A stretch of 64,000 nt of DNA from Paraburkholderia sp. LEh10 (GCF_017814945.1 NZ_JAGIPX010000011.1:124001-188000); one strand, 5' to 3'. Numbered from the stretch's first letter, positions 52,212 to 61,655 are shown. Notes: generated by a model from the sequence alone, not told the origin. Translations and numbers: made by a program.

Positions 52212-52727
52212 TACGTGGCGTAGCACTTTGCGTAACGAGCTTTGTGCACACGGAATCGACTTCTCGAGTCAGAAGCCGCGGCAAGTAGACGGAAGCCCGG
52301 GTGACGGCGGCCCGGCGCCGCCATTTACTCGGTCGCCGCGCGTCGGTCCCCACCCGCCTTGCCACCGGTCGGGGATTGCAGCGGCACTGTCGATTGCCCC
52401 GTCCCGCAGTAAGATCGGCCGCTACTGGTATCGACAGTCCCAGCCGTGGATGTGAAGAAGTCAACACGCTTTTGCTCCGCCTACGGCGTGACCTTAATCG
52501 TGCGGCCAAAGCGATCGGAGTCAAGCGCTAACTCACCAACTGTCCGCCTCTGCTATCGCTAACATGCTCCCGGTCGCCAAGTTTTCTTTGTGGGCATGAA
52601 GTCCTGTAGAATCAGTCGACAAATCGAACTACAGATGCCGATGCAGCGGCAGTAGTCGGTTTCGCGGGAATCGGTGTCAAATAACTAAAAGAACAATCTA
52701 TAAGAACGTGACCGAGGGTGAACAACA
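52212..52727. other. Gene-free stretch before the DUF488-associated pair
   Basis: These 516 bases show no convincing gene. A short plus-strand frame ends in a charged helix (LLLRLRRDLNRAAKAIGV) but lacks a supported start. The last 20 bases hold GAGGGTGA, the ribosome binding site of the next gene. Confidence 0.45.
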
Positions 52728-53558
52728 ATGGCACTTGGACGTGTCGAACGAATTTTAATTCTGGCCAAAACATATCCATCGCCTAGCGCGCAGTACGTTG
52801 AAACATCCTGCGTCGCAGGAATTGCGGAAAGCGGTGCCATGCGGCGCCTATTTCCGGTTCCATTTCGTTTAATCGAGGACGGTCACCAATTCGCGAAATG
52901 GCAGTGGATCGACGCCCGAACTGAGAAGGCACCCAAGGATCATCGTCCCGAGAGCCACAAGATTTTCGTCGACACAGTCTCCAGCGGAGCGAAACTCGGA
53001 AGCGAGAAGGGTTGGGCGAAAAGACGCGAATGGCTGGACAAGATTCCTACCTTCAACGACTTCGAAGATATTGATGCAGCACGGCGCGAGGATGGGCTCT
53101 CACTCGCGTTGTTGCGGCCCAACGCCCTGGTCAGCCTAGAGATCAGCAAAGCGCGCAACGCCGACTGGACCGATGAAGAGCGCGAGAAGCTGCTGCAAGA
53201 ACAGATGCAAGGCAACCTCTTTTCGGAGGCGGACGAGCGAAAGCATGTAAAACAACTTAGAAAGATACCGTTCGACTTCTACTATCGATACGTTTGCCAG
53301 ACTGCAGACGGGACGAAGGAATACAGGCACAAGATCGTGGACTGGGAAGCCGGTGCCCTGTTTTGGAATTGCCGTAGGTCCCACGGCGAGCAATGGGAAA
53401 AGCCATTCAGGACCAAGCTGGAGGATGACTTAGGCAGCAAGGACCTGATGCTTTTGATGGGCAATCAGCATCGCTTTCAGGACCAGTGGCTGATTATCAG
53501 TTTAATCTACCCACCTAAGCAAAAGATCGCTGACGATCCGCAACGCGCGCTGTTTTAG
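52728..53558 (+). CDS. Unknown protein paired with a DUF488 gene
   Basis: A 276-residue cytosolic protein starting MALGRVERILILAKTYPSPSAQYVETSCVAGIAESGAMRRLFPVPFRLIEDGHQFAKWQWI. The middle is charged and helical (DEEREKLLQEQMQGNLFSEADERKHVKQL), and the end is strand-rich, closing with LLMGNQHRFQDQWLIISLIYPP. No enzyme family is recognised. Its last 44 bases overlap the convergent DUF488 gene, an arrangement that suggests a fixed pair. A role in nucleic-acid or nucleotide processing is possible but not shown. Confidence 0.7.
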   Translation: MALGRVERILILAKTYPSPSAQYVETSCVAGIAESGAMRRLFPVPFRLIEDGHQFAKWQWIDARTEKAPKDHRPESHKIFVDTVSSGAKLGSEKGWAKRREWLDKIPTFNDFEDIDAARREDGLSLALLRPNALVSLEISKARNADWTDEEREKLLQEQMQGNLFSEADERKHVKQLRKIPFDFYYRYVCQTADGTKEYRHKIVDWEAGALFWNCRRSHGEQWEKPFRTKLEDDLGSKDLMLLMGNQHRFQDQWLIISLIYPPKQKIADDPQRALF

Positions 53559-53994
53559 TGCTCGACAAGATGTGCTCAACATCCGCCCCGCAGTGGGAAC
53601 GCACTGCAGCTGCGACCATCATGCGATGGCAATGATTGTAATCCGCCTCATAGCAGAGCAACGCACATGCCGACGTTTCTGCCAGATTAGAAAGCTCTTC
53701 AATCGCAGTTGCCTGCGTTTTCAGATAGCTCGAAAACCCTCTCTTGTATTGACTCCAGTCACCGTCTTCTCGATAGCGGTTGCGAACTGGTTTCGGGCAT
53801 CCCAGATCAACCATGTGAACATATTCGAAGCCAGACAGGTTCAGAAGATTGGTCAATGCCGTCTTCGAAAAGCCCGGTTTACGCGACAATGGAAATTCCC
53901 GGATGTCAACCACCGTCTCAATCTCGTGGTGATCGAGCAATGATACGAAATCGTTAATGTCCAGTCCTTCGTAGCCAATCGTGAATAATGTCAT
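53515..53994 (-). CDS. DUF488 domain protein
   Basis: A 159-residue protein. MTLFTIGYEGLDINDFVSLLDHHEIETVVDIREFPLSRKPGFSK is the DUF488 opening, and ALLCYEADYNHCHRMMVA the conserved Cys/Glu/His segment near the end. The family is widespread and its function unknown. It is convergent with, and overlaps by 44 bases, the unknown gene at 52728. Confidence 0.88.
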   Translation of the reverse strand: MTLFTIGYEGLDINDFVSLLDHHEIETVVDIREFPLSRKPGFSKTALTNLLNLSGFEYVHMVDLGCPKPVRNRYREDGDWSQYKRGFSSYLKTQATAIEELSNLAETSACALLCYEADYNHCHRMMVAAAVRSHCGADVEHILSSTKTARVADRQRSFA

Positions 53995-54078
53995 GCCAAG
54001 CCCTCCATTGGGTAGATTCTATCCGAGAACCGCTGGCGGCAGAACGATAGCCACCCGCGACGCTTGCCCGTAGTCCCG

Positions 54079-54282
54079 TCATATCGGCAGCGGGAAAAAT
54101 GTGCTGGGCACCGCCGTATCAAACTCTTGAGCGAGGATCTGATCGATCCGAGCAAACTTCCGCACCCAATCCCCGCGGGAGGCACCCTCTGCAGCGCGTA
54201 GCACTTGGTAGCTTCGAGGATCGTTGGAAACAGCCATGGCATTAAGGTATTCGGACTCCGTCAGACTCCGCTGTATCTTCAA
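54079..54282 (-). CDS. Possible small protein divergent from a putative peptidase gene
   Basis: A 67-residue frame (MKIQRSLTESEYLNAMAVSNDPRSYQVLRAAEG ... ILAQEFDTAVPSTFFPLPI) with good composition and predicted helices. It starts 33 bases from the divergent gene at 54316, so the two share a very short promoter region. No ribosome binding site of strength and no known family. Confidence 0.4.
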   Translation of the reverse strand: MKIQRSLTESEYLNAMAVSNDPRSYQVLRAAEGASRGDWVRKFARIDQILAQEFDTAVPSTFFPLPI

Positions 54283-54315
54283 GTTTTGGATCTACAGAGA
54301 TTAAGCACGCACGTT

Positions 54316-55185
54316 ATGACAGCCGAAAGCAATCGAGAACAGTTGCAAATTGGCTCACCGCAGTGGGTCGACGGCAAAGTTCAGCGCTACCTTAACAGCG
54401 GTGACTATGACAGCAGTTTTGCTAACTGGCCGGGTGACAACTACGTCGACGTAGCGAAAAAAGCCAGTCAACGCTTGCGAACTGCGCTCGTGGAGGAGAC
54501 CCTTCGGCGAGCGCATGACCGAAGCAGCCAGCTAGCCGTACCGGACGATTTGCGTGCGTGGACGCGCAACAAGTTGTCGCCCATGATCTTCGGACTCTTC
54601 CCTGCCAGCGAGCGCTCCGTCGTCCTCGACACACTTGGTGGCAGCGTTGTATTCCTCACTCCGCAGAACATTGCTTCGGTTCTCATGGAGCAACGGTGGC
54701 TGTCAACAGCCTGGAACCTGGCGAACGTTTACCTGTGCAGCGTGGATCCACCAGCTCTCGCGCAGGACGCCTGCCATATCGTGGGACTCAGCGAGGAAAT
54801 GACGTGCTATGTCTCGATGTCATATTTCCAGGAAACGGACCCGTTCGCGGATTTTGTCGTCCATGAGGCGGCCCACATCTTCCATAACTGCAAGCGCGCC
54901 ACCGTCGGGTTACACGCGAGTAGTCGCAGTGAGTATCTGCTCAACATTGACTACGCTAGGCGCGAGACGTTTGCCTACGCGTGTGAAGCGTACAGCCGCA
55001 TCACTTCGATGGCCGTCGGCGTAAAGCAGTTGCAGGAGGCGCTCGAGCGACACGCCGATGGCTTATTACCGCCGGACGACCGTGTCTATCATGACGAGTA
55101 CCTCGATATTCTTGGCGAAGCCGTACAGTGCCGCAACGGGTGGAAACGGATCTTAAGGCGGTGCACGCCAGCAAGCGGTCGCTGA
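54316..55185 (+). CDS. Putative zinc metallopeptidase-like protein
   Basis: A 289-residue cytosolic protein. DFVVHEAAHIFHNCKR contains HEAAH (His183, Glu184, His187), the HExxH zinc-peptidase motif in a proper hydrophobic helix. RRETFAYACEAYSR some 30 residues on offers a Glu as third ligand (Glu217 or Glu224). The first 170 residues are helical and unrecognised. There is no signal peptide or membrane helix, so substrates would be cytoplasmic. The ATG at 54316 is used because the longer frame runs back into the divergent small gene. Confidence 0.65.
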   Translation: MTAESNREQLQIGSPQWVDGKVQRYLNSGDYDSSFANWPGDNYVDVAKKASQRLRTALVEETLRRAHDRSSQLAVPDDLRAWTRNKLSPMIFGLFPASERSVVLDTLGGSVVFLTPQNIASVLMEQRWLSTAWNLANVYLCSVDPPALAQDACHIVGLSEEMTCYVSMSYFQETDPFADFVVHEAAHIFHNCKRATVGLHASSRSEYLLNIDYARRETFAYACEAYSRITSMAVGVKQLQEALERHADGLLPPDDRVYHDEYLDILGEAVQCRNGWKRILRRCTPASGR

Positions 55186-55331
55186 CCGACGCGAGCGAGA
55201 GCAAGCGGTTCCAAAGCGCGCCAGCCCGTCTCGTCGATGGCGCGAGCCGCAGACGCGTTCGCGCTTGCCTCCCATGCGATTACTCATCGCGCTCGAGAGA
55301 CGTCGCCTGCAACCATGACGGTCTGCCAATA

Positions 55332-55347
55332 CTGTACATTTATACAG
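55332..55347. promoter_or_regulatory. LexA (SOS) box
   Basis: CTGTACATTTATACAG fits the CTGT-N8-ACAG consensus exactly. The flanks extend the dyad to TACTGT ... ACAGTA with an A/T-rich centre, very close to the ideal site of gamma- and betaproteobacterial LexA. It faces the short frame at 55393 and, further on, the gene at 55658. Confidence 0.72.
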
Positions 55348-55392
55348 TATCATATCTCAGAGAAGCCGTCATGCAAACGACGAGGAATGACC

Positions 55393-55602
55393 ATGGACGC
55401 GCGCGTCACCCACGAGCCGCATCCGATGCCGCAGATTGCTCATGCAAGGTCGACGACTCACTGCGCGACCGGCGATTCGGCGAGGGTTGTAGCGGCTATT
55501 GCGTTCGGCAGATGTCCGCTGCCCCAGGCACGCCGGCAGTCGACGCGAGGGCACGCGGACCAGTTGACGCGTGGCTTGCCACGATGGCATCTTCCTCAAT
55601 AG
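55393..55602 (+). CDS. Possible SOS-controlled small protein
   Basis: A 69-codon frame begins at an ATG with GAGGA about seven bases upstream, 46 bases after the LexA box. The product (MDARVTHEPHPMPQIAHARS...) is basic, with His/Pro-rich composition and no recognised fold. Its place behind the SOS box is the main support. Confidence 0.3.
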   Translation: MDARVTHEPHPMPQIAHARSTTHCATGDSARVVAAIAFGRCPLPQARRQSTRGHADQLTRGLPRWHLPQ

Positions 55603-55657
55603 CGTCAGGCAGTGTATCTCGCCCCCGCATTAGCAGCCACCCTGAGCATCACATTAT

Positions 55658-55876
55658 ATGAAGAGCGAACAGTACCGAGGCTACACTCTCTGGGGACACG
55701 CCATCCTCAGCCAGTGCGACGAAACAATGACCCGCGAACGATATGCGGGAAGCGGGACGATCACGAAGGAAGGCAAAATTGTTGAAGCATCCGGCGTGCT
55801 AAATGACTTCGATAGAGAAGACGAAGCAGAGACCGCTGGATTGCTGTGGGGACGCGCCTGGATTGACAGCCGCTAG
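55658..55876 (+). CDS. Conserved small Burkholderiaceae protein of unknown function
   Basis: A 72-residue protein, MKSEQYRGYTLWGHAILSQCDETMTRERYAGSGTITKEGKIVEASG... The layout (a short strand, a Gly-rich turn, strand pair GTITKEGKIVEASGVL and a final helix DEAETAGLLWGRAWIDS) recalls small conserved proteins of this bacterial family. No function is known. It lies 311 bases downstream of the LexA box and could be SOS-controlled. Confidence 0.65.
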   Translation: MKSEQYRGYTLWGHAILSQCDETMTRERYAGSGTITKEGKIVEASGVLNDFDREDEAETAGLLWGRAWIDSR

Positions 55877-56062
55877 CGTTCAGCTCGATATCGGCCGGGC
55901 TGACCGCTGGGACGGAGTCGCGAGCCCGCGACTCCGGCAGGCTGGGCTATTCCGGCGAGCCTCGAATGCATGTGAAGTGTCCCAGGTGCGTTGTCGAACC
56001 TACCGTATCCGAACGCTGCAGACACCGTAGAATACACCTCGTTCACTCGAAAATTGACGATC

Positions 56063-58432
56063 ATGTCGCGCATCGAGAACGCCGATAGTCGAGACGTTGA
56101 GCATTGGGCAACGCTGTGGGCTGCGTCTGTCACCGAGTTCGCCGTATTCGCCCTCACGTCCGATGGTTTTATCTCTACGTGGAACCCCGGCGCAGCTGCA
56201 ATCTACGGCTACACCTCCGACGCAATTATTGGAAAGCATGCGTCAATCTTGCTTCCTGATGATCCGCACGAGCGCGAGGCGTTTGAATCGGAATTCCATC
56301 GCGCTCACGAGAAAGGCAGCTCCGTGGCGGAAGGCTGGCGCAAACGCAAGGACGGCTCCGTATTCTGGGCGAGTATCGTGACGACGGCGCTGATGGACGC
56401 TAACGGCACTCTGCTCGGGTTCGCGAAGCTGGTACGCGACGAGAGCGAGAAGCAAAAAGCTCACGAAGCGGTAATCGAAAGCGAGCGACGGTTCCGATTG
56501 CTCGTGGACGGAGTATCCGACCATGCGATCTTCATGCTGTCGCCGGACGGTCTTGTGACCAACTGGAACAACGGCGCACGACGCATCAAGGGTTACACCG
56601 CACAGGAAATCATCGGATCTCACTTTTCCCGGTTCTATACGCCCGAGGACGCTGCCGCCGGCTTGCCCCAGCGCGCGCTCGAGATCGCGGCCCGTGATGG
56701 ACGTTTCGAATCAGAAGGGTGGCGCGTACGTCGCGACGGAACCCGCTTCGTCGCTCACGTCGTCGTTGATGCCATCCGCGATAACTCCGGCACTCTGCTC
56801 GGATTTGCAAAAATCACGCAAGACGTCACTGAAAAGCGAGAAGCCGACAAGCTCCTTGAGAGGACCAGGGCGGAGCTTTTCCAGGCGCAAAAGATGGAGG
56901 CGATCGGCAAGCTTACGGGCGGTGTCGCTCACGACTTCAACAACGTGCTGCAGGTTCTGAGCGGCAACCTGGAACTGTTGCAGAGTCGATGCGGACGAGA
57001 CCAGTGGACGATGGAACGGTTGGGTAACGCGATTGAGGCGGTGGAGCGAGGTGCAACGCTCGCTTCACAGTTGCTGGCGTTTGGCCGGCGCCAGGCGCTT
57101 CGGCCTGAGGCAGTCAATCTGGGAGTCATGGTCCGTGCCACCGATGACCTGCTGCGCCGAGCACTCGGAGAAACCATCGAGGTCGAAACGGTGGTGGCTG
57201 GCGGCCTCTGGAATGCATTTGTCGATGTTCACCAGCTGGAGAACGTACTTCTGAATCTGGCTATAAACGCGCGCGATGCCATGCCCGAGGGCGGCAAACT
57301 GACACTAGAGCTCGCCAACGCGATGCTTGATGACAGCTATGTGCGCTCGCTCTCGGACGTGCCGGCCGGCCAATATGTAATGCTCGCCGTGACCGACAGC
57401 GGAACTGGGATGTCGACCGATGTGCTCGAGAAGGCGTTTGACCCATTCTTCACAACGAAGCCCGAAGGGCAAGGCACCGGCCTGGGTCTCAGCATGGCTT
57501 ATGGCTTTGTTAAACAGAGCGGAGGTCATATCCGGATCTACAGTGAACTTGGGCATGGCACCACAGTGCGGATTTATCTCCCGCGAACGGCCAGCGAAGC
57601 GCGCGAGATGGTGACTCGGCATAATGCCCCCGCCGCGGGAGGTAGCGAAACGGTGCTCATCGTAGAGGACGACACGAGGGTGCAAAAGACGGTAATCGCC
57701 ATGCTCACTGACCTCGGCTACAACGTGCTGAAAGCCGACAACCCTGACCAGGCCATCGCAGTGCTCAGTAGCGGCGTACACGTTGACCTTCTCTTCACAG
57801 ACGTCGTCATGCCGGGAACGCTGAAGAGTACCGAAATGGCGCGAAGTGCCGTTCAGATACAGCCACATCTGCGCGTCCTGTTTACCTCGGGTTACACGCA
57901 GAACGCGATTGTTCATGGTGGCCGCCTGGACCCAAGCGTTGAACTACTCAGTAAGCCGTACAGCCGCAAAGAACTTGCATATAAGGTCCGACTGGTCTTG
58001 GGCCATGAGGAACAGCCTCTGGGAGTTGCGGCGGACGTTAATTCGGCAAACACCTCGGGCATAGCCGAGTCTGTCTCTCATCGAGTTCTCGTCGTAGATG
58101 ACGACGGGCCAACACGGGATGCGGTGAGCGAGCTGCTGCGAATGCTGGGACACCGGCCAACAGTCGCCGCCACTGCGCAGGCCGCAATAGCCGCAGTTGC
58201 CGATGCCCCGTTTAGCACGCTCCTTGCCGACGTGAACCTCCCCGACATGTCAGGCATCGAACTGGCACGTCGGGTTGCGTTGCTGCGCAAAGACATCTCC
58301 GTGATTTTCGCGTCCGGAGACTCCATCCCAGACGGCGAAGCCAGCGACTTCCATTGGCAAGCTCTTCGAAAGCCCTATACGCTTGACCAGTTACAACTGG
58401 CGCTGCGCAAGGCGCATGAGAATGACGCATAG
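56063..58432 (+). CDS. Hybrid sensor histidine kinase (PAS-PAS-kinase-REC-REC)
   Basis: A 789-residue cytosolic kinase with no membrane helix. Two PAS domains ([26 protein letters not shown] and [23 protein letters not shown]) are followed by the phosphorylated His near residue 290 in [11 protein letters not shown]. The ATPase has [17 protein letters not shown]. Two receiver domains follow, with phospho-acceptor Asp in [10 protein letters not shown] and [12 protein letters not shown], each with its Lys (LSKPY, LRKPY). No response regulator is adjacent, so output goes through a distant partner or phosphorelay. The ATG at 56063 is preferred; its ribosome binding site is weak. Confidence 0.93.
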   Translation: MSRIENADSRDVEHWATLWAASVTEFAVFALTSDGFISTWNPGAAAIYGYTSDAIIGKHASILLPDDPHEREAFESEFHRAHEKGSSVAEGWRKRKDGSVFWASIVTTALMDANGTLLGFAKLVRDESEKQKAHEAVIESERRFRLLVDGVSDHAIFMLSPDGLVTNWNNGARRIKGYTAQEIIGSHFSRFYTPEDAAAGLPQRALEIAARDGRFESEGWRVRRDGTRFVAHVVVDAIRDNSGTLLGFAKITQDVTEKREADKLLERTRAELFQAQKMEAIGKLTGGVAHDFNNVLQVLSGNLELLQSRCGRDQWTMERLGNAIEAVERGATLASQLLAFGRRQALRPEAVNLGVMVRATDDLLRRALGETIEVETVVAGGLWNAFVDVHQLENVLLNLAINARDAMPEGGKLTLELANAMLDDSYVRSLSDVPAGQYVMLAVTDSGTGMSTDVLEKAFDPFFTTKPEGQGTGLGLSMAYGFVKQSGGHIRIYSELGHGTTVRIYLPRTASEAREMVTRHNAPAAGGSETVLIVEDDTRVQKTVIAMLTDLGYNVLKADNPDQAIAVLSSGVHVDLLFTDVVMPGTLKSTEMARSAVQIQPHLRVLFTSGYTQNAIVHGGRLDPSVELLSKPYSRKELAYKVRLVLGHEEQPLGVAADVNSANTSGIAESVSHRVLVVDDDGPTRDAVSELLRMLGHRPTVAATAQAAIAAVADAPFSTLLADVNLPDMSGIELARRVALLRKDISVIFASGDSIPDGEASDFHWQALRKPYTLDQLQLALRKAHENDA

Positions 58433-58540
58433 CGCCACGACACCGGTTCATGGCGTGTCGTCAATAGGCCTATCGCCGCTTGCACCATCTTTGGGACAAC
58501 CTCGGTGCGAAATCTTTCCGGAGCCCAGAGAGACCGAAAA

Positions 58541-58569
58541 AAATGCGCGACTGTCGCAGTCGCGCATTT
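58541..58569 (-). terminator. Rho-independent terminator of the gene at 58589
   Basis: AAATGCGCGACTG and CAGTCGCGCATTT form a perfect 13-bp stem around TCG. On the minus strand the stem runs into seven T residues. It lies just after the stop of the minus-strand gene and also downstream of the kinase gene. Confidence 0.85.
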
Positions 58570-58588
58570 GGGAGTGGTGCCGTTTGCC

Positions 58589-59251
58589 CTACCCGATGAG
58601 GATACGGCCCCCGTCAGCCGTCTTCACGATCACCGCCTTTTTCACCAGCGGCTCTTGCTCCGCTACTGCCTCGAACTGCTTCGTAAGGAGCCCGGCAGCG
58701 AAAGCATGCTCCAGCGGGATTCCCGGGATGTCCGTAGTTGCCTGCATCTGCATGAAGCCAGTGACCAGAGCGGATATGGTTTTCCAATCGTGCGGTGTCG
58801 CCACACGCCGCGGCGCGCATCGATATTTTTCGTCCCGCATTGGTTCCCCATCGATGTCCAAGGTGAGAAACGCCATATCCCAAAGGTTCTTGCCCTTTTC
58901 GATCTTCAGAGCGATCGGAACACGTTGGTAACGTCGCCACATGTCGATCGCCGCCCACAGTTCAGGGTCTGTCATTTCCGCCAGCCAGTAGAACTGCACA
59001 CCCCCCATTTGGAGGCGCATCGACATCAGCAAGCCGTCTTCAAGCTCGACGCGGCCGAAACCGAAATTTCCGGCCCCCGTCTGTTGCGAGACGCATCGAA
59101 ATTCACTCTGCCGCAGCGGGAACGTTAGAACAGGAATGTCACCGGGCAGACCGGCTGCCTGTTTGAAAGTCGCCTCGAAAGATTTGAGTTCTTCCAGTCG
59201 ACCGAGCGCGACAGGGACCATACCAGCGGGGATGCGATTCATGCCTTTCAT
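58589..59251 (-). CDS. Unknown protein, intact parent of the decayed copy at 41 kb
   Basis: A 220-residue soluble protein: LPGDIPVLTFPLRQSEFRCVSQQTG, a strand-rich middle (MSMRLQMGGVQFYWLAEMTDPELWAAIDMWRRYQ), and a C-terminal part with TGFMQMQATTDIPGIPLEHAFAAG and KKAVIVKTADGGRILIG. No family is recognised. A second, decayed copy of its last third at 41.1 kb shows the gene has been duplicated within this region. It has its own terminator and no co-oriented neighbour. An in-frame ATG three codons later is an alternative start. Confidence 0.7.
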   Translation of the reverse strand: MKGMNRIPAGMVPVALGRLEELKSFEATFKQAAGLPGDIPVLTFPLRQSEFRCVSQQTGAGNFGFGRVELEDGLLMSMRLQMGGVQFYWLAEMTDPELWAAIDMWRRYQRVPIALKIEKGKNLWDMAFLTLDIDGEPMRDEKYRCAPRRVATPHDWKTISALVTGFMQMQATTDIPGIPLEHAFAAGLLTKQFEAVAEQEPLVKKAVIVKTADGGRILIG

Positions 59252-60034
59252 GATTATTTCCAGTTAATTTAGTTTGGCGCGGTTGGCGCACCACGATTAC
59301 GTAGACTGCACAGGCAAACCAATCCGAAGCTCATGTCCAGATTAATTTCCCGTGCAAACGTGTATAGCTCAGCAGCAAAGCATGTTCTGATATGAACTCT
59401 ATAGAATGGTCGAATTACCTTTAAATACGGTTCAATCTCACAGACACAGGCTATCCTCTGACGACGACAGCCGGCAAGGCTTGTCGTGCGGGCTTGACGC
59501 GACCTTTCCTGCGAGCCGCGGCCTGCTATTCATTTCGTGAAACTGATCAGATCAGAAACGGCAACGAATACCACTCTGCAGAGAGCGACAGACGATTTTT
59601 ACCATCGTGGAAAGACAGAAGTCCACTGAAATCTTTACGATTTTCGATAATAAATTTGTCTTTTTAAAATCTACCGTTATTCAATGGCGGATTTCATAGC
59701 GACTAAAATCTCGTTCAGATGCAGGGAGATTTTCGAGCGCCTTGAAAACTGCCTGCAGTGCAGGGAGTTTTGTTCCGTGGAGATTGCTGCGCGACATGTG
59801 AATTTGGTGACTTGCTCGGTCACGCAATGGTCCTAATGCTTGCGAAAGGTCTCTCGGCTACACGACCTACCGTGCGACTCGCTGCACGAAAGCGATGCCA
59901 GCGACCCGCTATGTGTCTGCCGATATGGAGCGAGAGCGAGCGGTGGCCGAATCGCCCAGCTGTTGAGCGCGCTACAATCGCCCGACTGCGGCCGGCACCA
60001 TCGGAGACTGCAGCCACTGGCGCCCAAGGTGAGC
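59252..60034. other. A/T-rich gene-free stretch
   Basis: Nearly 800 bases without a supported gene. The segment from about 59580 to 59720 is clearly A/T-rich (for example TAAATTTGTCTTTTTAAAA), unlike its surroundings, and may be a transferred remnant or promoter region. A short hairpin (ACGACA ... TGTCGT) lies near 59465. Confidence 0.45.
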
Positions 60035-60586
60035 ATGGGAACAAGTCGAACTGAGACGGCAGACGTCGAAGCGTTGGAGCATCGCGTGCGCGAGGTCACA
60101 CGCGGCCTAGTCACGTTTGACGGATGCATGCTCGCCGGCAAGACGCAACTGATGCGCGAGATCGCCCGTCGCCTCGGTATCCAGGGGCTTGACCTTGATG
60201 ACTTCGTCACGCGCCAACAGGGCGTGTTCGTAGAAGCCGTACGACTCCAAGAGCTGACAGCCGCAATCGAGCAAGTGCGTGCGAAGTTCGGTGTCGTCCT
60301 GCTATCCGGCATTTGCATACTCGAAGTGTTGGAGCTGATTGGGCGCGAGTCCAATCTGACCGTCTACGTTCAAGCGAACAACCGGGATGGCACGCCCGAT
60401 GACATCGACCTCATTGGAGCCGAAACTGGTCGACGCCCAGAGTTAATCGAGTTTTTTGGCGACCTCGACGACGAATGTTTCTCGTATCACGCACGGTATC
60501 GCCCGCGCAATGGCGCCGACGTTCTGTTCATCCGCTCCCTGGAACAAGAGCAAACGGCGAGCATGACGCCGGCGCACGAGCGCTAA
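60035..60586 (+). CDS. Small P-loop protein, nucleotide kinase-like
   Basis: A 183-residue cytosolic protein. LVTFDGCMLAGKTQLMREIARRLG contains GxxxxGKT, a Walker A motif at the usual place after a first strand. LDLDDFV is the following strand with acidic residues, and VVLLSGICILEVL resembles the strand before a Walker B position. Length and order fit small nucleoside- or substrate-kinases. AAGGTGAG precedes the ATG at 60035; the longer upstream frame has poor composition. It may form a unit with the next gene, 57 bases on. Confidence 0.65.
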   Translation: MGTSRTETADVEALEHRVREVTRGLVTFDGCMLAGKTQLMREIARRLGIQGLDLDDFVTRQQGVFVEAVRLQELTAAIEQVRAKFGVVLLSGICILEVLELIGRESNLTVYVQANNRDGTPDDIDLIGAETGRRPELIEFFGDLDDECFSYHARYRPRNGADVLFIRSLEQEQTASMTPAHER

Positions 60587-60643
60587 CCATGGAAAGCCCA
60601 TGGCTACGGACTCGGTAGATGCCACATCACAAAGGAGGCCCCC

Positions 60644-61405
60644 ATGGCGCCGCCGATAATCGACCTGTCCGACCCGGAAGCCGTCAAACGGGAATTACTC
60701 GACGAGGATGCCCACGTCCGGGCCGAGTTCGCCGAGCATCTGGATGTCGAGCTCACGGAGCTAGCCGACGTGCTGGCGGTCTGTTTCCGGCTCATACCCG
60801 CGCTCAACGCGGCCGCCAATCGAGCTGAGACCATGCAAACCGCACTCGTCACCGCGTTTGCCTATGGAGTACTCGACGATATCGTCACTTCGACAAAACT
60901 GCTGTTCGCGGGAAAGTTGCCTGCAGCGGGAAACTTGATGCGACAAGCGGTCGAAGGAATCGCCATGTCAATCCTGTGCTCGGCCGATGCGCCGCTCATC
61001 ATCAAGAAGAACAGGAATCAACCACCTGTCACGGCGCGCTATTGGGAGAAAGTCGACGATGACGATCACCGCACGCAAGGGCACAAAGCAATCGAACAGC
61101 TTGAATGGAACGCCGCCTCGCTTCGAGTAAACGGCGGCGCCATCGCGAACATGCGCACTGCCATGAAGCATTACAACGCGTTCAGCCATTGCGGAAAGTT
61201 GACGATTGCAAGCCGGGTCGCACTCGAGCAGGTTGGTACGGCTTATGTTGGCGGACATTTCGACCCCGCCAAACTGGACGCATATCGCGGCGAGATGAAC
61301 CAGCGGATTGGTCTGTGCCTGGTGCTCCCTCCGTTCCTGGAGCGCCTGCTTGCAACAATGGAGCCGCGACCCGCGGCGCGACCGGCGCCAGCGCGGCCCC
61401 AATAG
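60644..61405 (+). CDS. Unknown all-helical protein
   Basis: A 253-residue helical protein (IDLSDPEAVKRELLDEDAHVRAEFAEHLDVELTELADVLAV ... VLDDIVTSTKLLFAGKLPAAGNLMRQAVEGIAMS) ending in a Pro/Ala/Arg-rich tail. It recalls small helical families with an AbiV- or DUF5677-like bundle, but no key motif is certain. AAGGAGGCCCCC before the ATG is a very strong ribosome binding site. It follows the P-loop gene closely and is likely co-transcribed. Confidence 0.65.
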   Translation: MAPPIIDLSDPEAVKRELLDEDAHVRAEFAEHLDVELTELADVLAVCFRLIPALNAAANRAETMQTALVTAFAYGVLDDIVTSTKLLFAGKLPAAGNLMRQAVEGIAMSILCSADAPLIIKKNRNQPPVTARYWEKVDDDDHRTQGHKAIEQLEWNAASLRVNGGAIANMRTAMKHYNAFSHCGKLTIASRVALEQVGTAYVGGHFDPAKLDAYRGEMNQRIGLCLVLPPFLERLLATMEPRPAARPAPARPQ

Positions 61406-61445
61406 CGATTCTGCGGCGGACCTGGCGATCAACATGTAGGGTTAA

Positions 61446-61655
61446 TCACCAAGTGTGTTTTCGGGGCGCGGCCCAGATATAGTCGAAAGATTTCCACGCG
61501 CCAGACTGCTCCAGCCAACTGAGAACACCCAGAGCGAAGCATGCTGATCCGATGCCGCCGCCTGAGAAGGCAATACCGGAGAGAGGCCCATCACAAACAT
61601 CGGCCCGTGCACGACGCTGTGCCAGATATTCCGCCTCAATGTTATAGCCTCATTG
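61446..61655 (-). pseudogene. Remnant of a patatin-like phospholipase gene
   Basis: A minus-strand frame reads YNIEAEYLAQRRARADVCDG, then PLSGIAFSGGGIGSACFALG and VLSWLEQSGAWKSFDYIW, and stops. GIAFSGGGI-SA-FALGVL-L...FDY is the oxyanion-hole start of patatin-like lipases. The GxSxG nucleophile and everything after it are missing, and an in-frame stop lies just upstream. It is a short relic of a lipase gene. Confidence 0.7.

Larger units (their letters stand above)
55186..55657. other. Region with LexA box and a doubtful short gene
   Basis: These 472 bases contain a near-consensus SOS box at 55332-55347. A 69-codon frame follows it. No other gene is supported. Confidence 0.5.

Noticed and set aside
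52340..52380. GGTCCCC and CGGGGA close together
   Set aside because: The halves are too far apart and not followed by a correctly spaced hexamer and gene.
55128..55661. 177-codon frame spanning the LexA box region
   Set aside because: It crosses a promoter element and its composition is dominated by Arg and Ser, typical of non-coding G+C-rich DNA.
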